A stretch of DNA of 64,000 nucleotides. It comes from Elusimicrobiales bacterium (GTDB lineage: Bacteria > Elusimicrobiota > Elusimicrobia > Elusimicrobiales > Elusimicrobiaceae). The position numbers and the translations under genes are program-made. Location: positions 1-64,000 of the forward strand of contig JBAZJT010000010.1 of the NCBI GenBank assembly GCA_041651175.1, read 5' to 3'. A model generated the notes under the pieces. It made no database searches. It saw nothing but the letters and a program-made list of their open reading frames with translations, and was not told where the DNA came from. Positions 58,816 to 64,000 of the stretch are shown here, piece after piece; the stretch's first letter is position 1; the number at the start of each line of letters is the position of its first letter.

Positions 58816-59687
58816 AGCTGGTCGCAACCGAAAAATACTCGGTAAATCTGGGCGGGCATGTTTTTTCGCCGGACAAGTTCTGGCGGGCGGCGCAAATTCT
58901 GCTGGAGCGGGAAGTTGTGTTGCCGCGCGGCATTATCGCGCCGGAAATGCCGTCCCGGCGGGAGCTTTTGTCCGCGCACGACGGGCAATGGCTGGACAAG
59001 CTGGACGCCCTGACGCTTTCGGAGCGGGAAAAGGCGCTTGCCGAAATGCCGGTTACAAAAGAGACTGTCGCCGCGCATAAACTGGCCTGCGGCGGCACGA
59101 TAGCGGCCTGCAAGCTGGCGCTAAATGACGGGCTGGGGCTTCATGCCGGAGGCGGCGGGCATCACGCATTCCGCGATTGCGGCGGCGGCTTCTGCCTGTT
59201 CAACGATATAGCGGTCGCCGTAAACGCATTGAACAAGCGCGCGGTCGTCATAGACCTTGACGCGCATCAGGGCAACGGCACGGCGGAGATTTTCCGCGAC
59301 AGCAAGGATGTGTTCACCTTCTCCATGCACGGGCGGGATATTTTCCCGGAGGAGAAGGCCCAAAGCTCGCTTGATATCGCGTTCCCCGCGGGAACCGGCT
59401 TTGTGCCGTATTTCTCCGCGCTTGAGGAAAACCTTCCGCGCATACTGGACCTGCACAGGCCGGAACTGGCGGTATACCTGGCCGGGGCGGATGTTTACGA
59501 AAAAGACGCGCTGGGCTGTTTCGCGCTTTCAATGCAGGAAATCATCGCGCGGGACGAATTTGCGGCGCGCCAGTGCAGGGCCCGGCATATCCCGCTGGCG
59601 GTGGTTCTGGGCGGCGGCTACGGCGCGGACGCCGCCATAATTCACGCGAACACACTGCAAACCGTCTCCGAAGTTTATAAGATATAG
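58812..59687 (+). CDS. Histone-deacetylase-family hydrolase
   Basis: This 291-residue protein has the arginase/deacetylase fold signatures: GGGGHHAFRDCGGGFCLFND with the two catalytic His, VIDLDAHQGNGTAEIF and AGADVYEKDALG with zinc ligands, and LGGGYGADA at the C-terminus. Class IV-like HDAC relatives in bacteria remove acyl groups from polyamines or small amides. It overlaps lnt by four bases and ends three bases before prfB. The substrate is unknown. Confidence 0.83.
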   Translation: MKLVATEKYSVNLGGHVFSPDKFWRAAQILLEREVVLPRGIIAPEMPSRRELLSAHDGQWLDKLDALTLSEREKALAEMPVTKETVAAHKLACGGTIAACKLALNDGLGLHAGGGGHHAFRDCGGGFCLFNDIAVAVNALNKRAVVIDLDAHQGNGTAEIFRDSKDVFTFSMHGRDIFPEEKAQSSLDIAFPAGTGFVPYFSALEENLPRILDLHRPELAVYLAGADVYEKDALGCFALSMQEIIARDEFAARQCRARHIPLAVVLGGGYGADAAIIHANTLQTVSEVYKI

Positions 59688-59690
59688 CCC

Positions 59691-60821
59691 ATGGCCGAGC
59701 ATATAGAGTTCAAGGACGCGGACAATAAGATAACAGAGCTTGCCCTTGCGCTGGGCAGGCTGAAGACGCTTTGCGCCATTGACGACAAACAGAAAAAGCA
59801 GGCCGAACTGGAAAAGCAGTCCGCCGCCCCCGGTTTCTGGGACAATGCCCAGGCGGCGCAACTGGTGGCCAAGGAAAAGGCGGACCTTGAAAAGGAAATA
59901 ACACTTTATTACGGCGCGGACAAACAACTGGCGGACGCCCGCGCGCATTACGAGCTGGCCCGCGAGGAAAACGCCTCCGGCGAACTGCCGGAAATAATGG
60001 CCTCGCTTAAACCGGTTGTCCAGGCCGTCCAAGCGATGGATTTTCAGGCCAAGCTCTCGGCCCCGACCGACAAACTGGGCGCGATTTTAAGCATTCATGC
60101 CGGAGCCGGCGGCACCGAGGCCTGCGACTGGGCGGAAATGCTGCTGCGTATGTATTCGCGCTGGGCGCAGGCGCGCGGGTTCGGGTTCGCCGTAACCGAT
60201 ATGCTGGCCGGCGACGGCGCGGGCATTCGCAACGCCACGGTTTTCGTGCAGGGGCGTTTTGCCTACGGCCATCTCAAAAGCGAAAACGGCGTGCACCGGC
60301 TGGTGCGCATTTCGCCTTTTGACGCCAACAAGAGGCGGCACACCTCCTTCGCCTCCTGCGACGTGCTGCCGGATATTGAAGAGGAAGTTGACATCAAAAT
60401 AGAGGACAAGGATATTCAGATAGACACCTACCGCGCCGGCGGCGCGGGCGGCCAGAACGTAAACAAGGTGGAAACCGCCATCAGAATCACCCATACCCCC
60501 ACCGGCATAGTGGTGCAGTGCCAGAACGAGCGTTCCCAGCATCAGAACCGCCTCAACGCGATGAAAATGCTCAAGGCCAAACTGCACGAGGTGGAGATGG
60601 ACAAGAAACGCTCCGAGCTGGAGCGGCATTACAGCGAAAAAGGCGATATCGCCTGGGGGCATCAGATACGCTCATACGTTTTCATGCCCTACCAGATGGT
60701 CAAAGACATGCGCACCGGACACGAAACCTCGGACGTGCAGGGTGTGATGGACGGCGCGCTGGACGGCTTCATGCAGTCCTATCTTGAATGGCTTGCCGGA
60801 GGCAAGAAACCGATAAAATGA
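59691..60821 (+). CDS. prfB: Peptide chain release factor 2
   Basis: This 376-residue release factor has GGAGGQNVNKVETA with the GGQ peptidyl-transferase motif and RISPFDANKRRHTSF with the RF2-specific SPF tripeptide (UGA/UAA recognition). The N-terminus runs uninterrupted from ATG 59691 through the whole helical domain: no programmed frameshift site with internal TGA is present, unlike E. coli. The next gene overlaps by four bases. Confidence 0.94.
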   Translation: MAEHIEFKDADNKITELALALGRLKTLCAIDDKQKKQAELEKQSAAPGFWDNAQAAQLVAKEKADLEKEITLYYGADKQLADARAHYELAREENASGELPEIMASLKPVVQAVQAMDFQAKLSAPTDKLGAILSIHAGAGGTEACDWAEMLLRMYSRWAQARGFGFAVTDMLAGDGAGIRNATVFVQGRFAYGHLKSENGVHRLVRISPFDANKRRHTSFASCDVLPDIEEEVDIKIEDKDIQIDTYRAGGAGGQNVNKVETAIRITHTPTGIVVQCQNERSQHQNRLNAMKMLKAKLHEVEMDKKRSELERHYSEKGDIAWGHQIRSYVFMPYQMVKDMRTGHETSDVQGVMDGALDGFMQSYLEWLAGGKKPIK

Positions 60822-61894
60822 AAGACTTCACAATAAAAAAAGCCGGCGCGCGCAAGCTGGACGCGCGGCTGAACCAACCCTTCAAAATCGCCACCGGCGC
60901 GCACACCGCGCTTGAAAACGTGCTGTTTTACGTGCAGCTTGACGGCGGCATAACCGGCTGGGGCGAGGCTGCCCCCGCCGCCCATATCACCGGCGAAACG
61001 CAGGAAAAAACGCTTTCCAACCTGCAAAACCTGGCGCGCGGGCTTGAGGGGCGCAGCGTCTGCGACTATCAGGCTGTTTCAATGGAAATCAGCGAGTCGC
61101 TGCCCCAGAACCGCTGCGCCCGGACCGCCGTTGAAGCCGCCATGCTGGACGCGCTGGCCCAAAAGCTGAAAATGCCGGTCTGGAAGCTCTTCGGCCCCGG
61201 CTGCGCCCCGCTGCACAGCGACATGACCATAGTGCTTGGTTCGGTTGAGGAAGCGCAGCTTGCCGCCAAAGATATAAAACGCCGCGGCATGAGCGCCTAT
61301 AAAATCAAGCTGGGCGGCGACGCGGAGCTGGATTTCATGCGTATTCTGGCCGCCGCCAACGCCGCGCCGGAAATGCCGGTGTATCTGGACGCCAATCAGG
61401 CGTATTCTCCCAAAGGAATGCTCCGGCTGGTGCGCGAGCTTAAAGACATAAAAGTCCGGCTTGAGATGATAGAGCAGCCGGTCAAAAAAGAGGATTGGGA
61501 AGGCCTGCGCGAGGTTACGCGCAAAAGCGGCGTCTGCGTCTGCGCGGACGAGGCGGTAACCGGGCTGGAAAGCGTGGCCAGAATAATCCGGGGCGGTTAC
61601 GCCCACGCGGTCAACATCAAAACCGCCAAATTCGGCTTTGTATTGGGCGCGGAGATGGCGCGGCTGTGCCGGGCGCATGGAATAAGGCTTATGATAGGCG
61701 GCATGATGGAATCGCTGCTGGCGATGACCGCCTCCGCCCATCTGGCGGCGGGCTGCGGCGGGTTTGATTTCATAGATCTGGACACGCCGTTTTTCATCAA
61801 GGACAAGGTGATGCGCGGCGGGGCGCTGTCGCCCTCCGGCGTGTATAGCCTGGCCGGGGTGAAATCGGGCCTTGGCGTTGCTCCGGCGGACTGA
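60818..61894 (+). CDS. L-Ala-D/L-Glu (dipeptide) epimerase-like enolase-superfamily enzyme
   Basis: This 358-residue protein has the mandelate-racemase/muconate-lactonising fold with KIKLGG (catalytic Lys), YLDANQAY (metal Asp), CADEAV (Asp) and NIKTAKFGFV (second Lys). This pattern fits the dipeptide epimerases that invert L-Ala-D-Glu from murein recycling; other members of the subgroup use different dipeptides. It overlaps prfB (ATGA). It may act with the VanX-type protein in peptidoglycan turnover, but that is inference. Confidence 0.8.
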   Translation: MKDFTIKKAGARKLDARLNQPFKIATGAHTALENVLFYVQLDGGITGWGEAAPAAHITGETQEKTLSNLQNLARGLEGRSVCDYQAVSMEISESLPQNRCARTAVEAAMLDALAQKLKMPVWKLFGPGCAPLHSDMTIVLGSVEEAQLAAKDIKRRGMSAYKIKLGGDAELDFMRILAAANAAPEMPVYLDANQAYSPKGMLRLVRELKDIKVRLEMIEQPVKKEDWEGLREVTRKSGVCVCADEAVTGLESVARIIRGGYAHAVNIKTAKFGFVLGAEMARLCRAHGIRLMIGGMMESLLAMTASAHLAAGCGGFDFIDLDTPFFIKDKVMRGGALSPSGVYSLAGVKSGLGVAPAD

Positions 61895-61907
61895 TTTGCG
61901 GTTGCAT

Positions 61908-61935
61908 TTGCCGGGGCTTTTTCATAGGATATAAG
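61908..61935 (+). promoter_or_regulatory. Promoter for the OMP gene at 62051
   Basis: TTGCCG (61908-61913), 16 bases, TATAAG (61930-61935), leaving a leader of about 110 bases that ends in AAAAGGAG before the ATG. Confidence 0.5.
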
Positions 61936-62050
61936 TACGCGCTAATCTTGCGGGTTCGCTTCCGGCGGAAGACAGATTTTCCGGCGGCGCGGCGCGGAAG
62001 GCCGGTCGCGGCTAGAGACTGGCGCACTAAATAAAAGGAGACCGAAACAA

Positions 62051-62641
62051 ATGAAAAGACTGTTAGCGGCAATAGTGATGATCGCCGGCGTCGGCGCCGT
62101 GGCAACGGCTGCAGATGTGGGCAAATGGGATGCGGATTACGGCGTTGGCTATGCCATGCCCGTATCCGGCGACTGGAGCAGCAACCACAAAGGCTCGCTC
62201 AACATGAGTCTCGCCGGCGCCTACAAATTCCAGGACATGCTTTCGGCTGGTCTGGAACTGGGCTATGACTTCGGCCACAAAAACAAGGATGTTAGCGATT
62301 ACAAAGTCAAAGTCCTTCAGCTGACCCCCTTCATCAAAGCCGATAAGGACGTGGAGCTGGGCGGCAAAAAAGTCAACACCTACGGCATATTCGGCCTCGG
62401 CCTCTACCGCTGGAGCACGCCGGATTACGATAACGGCGCCGGCACGACCGTTGCTGGTGATTCCGGCTCCAAGTTCGGCTTCAACCTCGGCGGCGGCGCG
62501 ATGATGGAAGTCGCCCCCCAGTGGAAAGTCGGCCTGGACCTGCGCTGGCATCATGTGTTCGGAATGCTGGACAACGGCGATGGCACGAGCTCCGCTGCCA
62601 ACAACATTGTCCCGAGCCTGAAGGTTGCCTACTCCTTCTAA
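62051..62641 (+). CDS. Small outer-membrane beta-barrel protein (paralogue of 44522 gene)
   Basis: This 196-residue protein has a signal peptide (MKRLLAAIVMIAGVGAVATA) followed by alternating barrel strands (YGVGYAMPVSGDW, LSAGLELGYDF, YGIFGLGLYRW, KVGLDLRWHHVF) and a C-terminal Phe (VAYSF) used for insertion by BAM. It resembles the 44522 gene in length, motifs and ending. AAAAGGAGACC is just upstream. A strong terminator follows, so it is a monocistronic, probably abundant OMP. Confidence 0.78.
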   Translation: MKRLLAAIVMIAGVGAVATAADVGKWDADYGVGYAMPVSGDWSSNHKGSLNMSLAGAYKFQDMLSAGLELGYDFGHKNKDVSDYKVKVLQLTPFIKADKDVELGGKKVNTYGIFGLGLYRWSTPDYDNGAGTTVAGDSGSKFGFNLGGGAMMEVAPQWKVGLDLRWHHVFGMLDNGDGTSSAANNIVPSLKVAYSF

Positions 62642-62660
62642 ATTCGGACAAAGGCATTGA

Positions 62661-62690
62661 AAAACCCCCCCGCTTCGGCGGGGGGGTTTT
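62661..62690. terminator. Strong bidirectional intrinsic terminator
   Basis: AAAACCCCCCCGC (62661-62673), loop TTCG, then GCGGGGGGGTTTT (62678-62690): a perfect 13-bp stem with U-runs on either strand, so it ends both the OMP gene and, 39 bases after the stop, lepA on the other strand. Confidence 0.92.
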
Positions 62691-62728
62691 GTTTTGGCGG
62701 AATTCGGCGGCAACTGCAATTTTCGGGC

Positions 62729-64000
62729 TTATTGCTGGATTTTGAGCATTGCCACGAAGGCTTCCTGCGGAATGTCCACGCTGCCTATGTTTTTGAGGCG
62801 GCGCTTGCCTTCCTTCTGCCGCTCAAGCAGCTTGCGCTTGCGCGTTATGTCGCCGCCGTAGCATTTGGCGATGACGTCCTTGCGCATGGCGGGCTTTGTC
62901 TCGCGCGCGATGATTTTGCCCTCGGCCCGGGCCTGTATGGCGATTTCAAACTGCTGGCGGGGGATTATTTCCTTTAGCTTTTCGCACAAAAGCCGGCCCT
63001 GCGTCTGCGCCTTGCTCTTGTGGGTGACAACCGACAGCGCGTCCACCGGAGTGCCGTGTATCAGAATCTCCATCACCACCACGTCGGCGGAGCGGTAGCC
63101 GGCCATCTCGTAATCAAAAGAGGCATAGCCCTTGGAAACGGACTTGAGCTTGTCGTAAAAATCCACCACCATTTCGCCGAGCGGCATCTCGTATTCCACT
63201 ATGACGCGCTGGTTGGCGATATGCTCCAGCCGCCCGAACTCGCCGCGGCGGTCTTTGAGCAGGTTCATCACCGCTTCCATATTCGCCACCGGAGTTACTA
63301 TTGTTACTTTCACCGACGGCTCGCGCGTATCGGCTATGTCGCCGTAGGGCGGGAAATTGGCGGGATTGTCCACCAGCACATAGCCTTCCTCATCTGGCGT
63401 CTGGGCGGGCCCGCCGGGGACGGCGCGGCCCCTGCTTTTGACCTTGTAGACCACATTGGGGCTGGTAACTATAAGCGAGAGGTTGAATTCCCGCTCCAGG
63501 CGTTCCTTGACAATCTCCATGTGCAGCAGCCCCATAAAGCCCAGCCGGAAGCCGAAACCCAGCGCCTTTGAAGTTTCCGCCTGGTAGTGGAACGCGGAGT
63601 CCGAAAGATTCAGCTTCTCTATGGCGGCGCGCAGCAGCGGGTAGTCCGCCGGCACTATCGGGAAAATGCTGGCGAAAACCACGGGTCTGGCCTCGCGGTA
63701 GCCGGGCAGCGACTTTAGGACGGGGCGGGCATGGTCGGTGACAGTGTCGCCCACATGGACCTGGTGTATGTCCTTTACGCCCGCAATCACATACCCCACC
63801 TCTCCGGGGCCAAGCGAATCGGCTTTGACGGGTTTGGGCGTCATGCAGCCGACTTCCTCTATATCCGATACAAAGCCGGACGAGAAAAGCCGCATTTTCA
63901 TCCCCGCCCGCAGCGAGCCCTCAAAAACGCGCACATACATCACCACGCCGCGGAACGAATCGTAATACGAATCAAAAATAAGCGCGGCAGGCGGAGCCTC
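62729..64000 (-). CDS. lepA: Elongation factor 4 (LepA), 5' part outside window
   Basis: On the minus strand the open frame runs to the window edge, giving at least 423 residues of the C-terminal two thirds. GFGFRLGFMGLLHMEIVKERLE and the unique C-terminal domain (GGDITRKRKLLERQKEGKRRL, IPQEAFVAML) identify LepA, the ribosome-bound GTPase that back-translocates. The GTP-binding domain lies outside the window. The frame continues upstream of the ATG at 63946 as YYDSFRG, so that codon is not the start. Confidence 0.94.
   Translation of the reverse strand, partial: EAPPAALIFDSYYDSFRGVVMYVRVFEGSLRAGMKMRLFSSGFVSDIEEVGCMTPKPVKADSLGPGEVGYVIAGVKDIHQVHVGDTVTDHARPVLKSLPGYREARPVVFASIFPIVPADYPLLRAAIEKLNLSDSAFHYQAETSKALGFGFRLGFMGLLHMEIVKERLEREFNLSLIVTSPNVVYKVKSRGRAVPGGPAQTPDEEGYVLVDNPANFPPYGDIADTREPSVKVTIVTPVANMEAVMNLLKDRRGEFGRLEHIANQRVIVEYEMPLGEMVVDFYDKLKSVSKGYASFDYEMAGYRSADVVVMEILIHGTPVDALSVVTHKSKAQTQGRLLCEKLKEIIPRQQFEIAIQARAEGKIIARETKPAMRKDVIAKCYGGDITRKRKLLERQKEGKRRLKNIGSVDIPQEAFVAMLKIQQ

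Noticed and set aside
59691..59800. Programmed frameshift in prfB
   Set aside because: The frame is continuous from the ATG and there is no internal TGA with a slippery CTT.

Overview
The window (about 60% GC by eye) comes from a Gram-negative, anaerobic, fermentative bacterium. The outer membrane is shown by a TonB-dependent receptor, two small beta-barrel proteins, apolipoprotein N-acyltransferase and heteropolysaccharide genes. Anaerobic metabolism is shown by pyruvate:ferredoxin oxidoreductase, a four-subunit 2-oxoacid:ferredoxin oxidoreductase and a lysine-fermentation operon. The gene style (prepilin-like genes, small OMP paralogues, GatCA, Cys-rich glycosyltransferases) would suit Elusimicrobiota or a related deep-branching phylum, but no marker rRNA is present, so this is inference.

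Layout. 1-4960: a prepilin-like gene leaving the left edge, a membrane glycosyltransferase with TPRs, pseC, and a secreted fusion of a DUF62 SAM hydrolase with a VanX-type dipeptidase. 5031-8576: a nickel island (ECF S component, NikR, palindromic operator, TonB-dependent receptor, methyltransferase), followed by a decayed copy of the VanX 3' end and a repeat hairpin. 9026-10573: a PilZ protein and a promoter-driven structured RNA with its own terminator, ahead of a secreted Cys-rich protein.

10597-32339 is a tightly overlapping polysaccharide operon of about 22 kb. It opens with a methyltransferase translationally coupled to a 2377-residue protein: kinase-like domain, about 1300-residue repetitive coiled coil, GT2, GT4. 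This resembles the E. coli O9a WbdD chain-terminator/molecular ruler, rearranged and fused to glycosyltransferases, and is the most interesting system here. Downstream genes make UDP-glucuronate/UDP-xylose, a CDP-3,6-dideoxyhexose (rfbFGH-type), and probably a branched or carbocyclic sugar (ThDP enzyme, SDR, dehydroquinate synthase-like protein, FGGY kinase) plus a nonulosonate-type acid.

32426-39480: a polyproline membrane protein, glycerate kinase, an organophosphate antiporter, a hypothetical secreted protein and the 2-oxoacid:ferredoxin oxidoreductase (minus strand). 39768-44258: lysine fermentation (CoA transferase, kce, kdd, kamA). 44283-51124: an OMP, two parvulin-type chaperones, pdxA, gatCA, a Nudix hydrolase and an orphan NfnA/SudB-like reductase, bracketed by two copies of a palindromic MITE-like element. 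51136-53135: a DUF4097 protein and a response regulator/HPt pair (minus strand). 53231-64000: nifJ, lnt, a histone-deacetylase-like hydrolase, prfB, a dipeptide epimerase, an OMP and lepA, which leaves the right edge.
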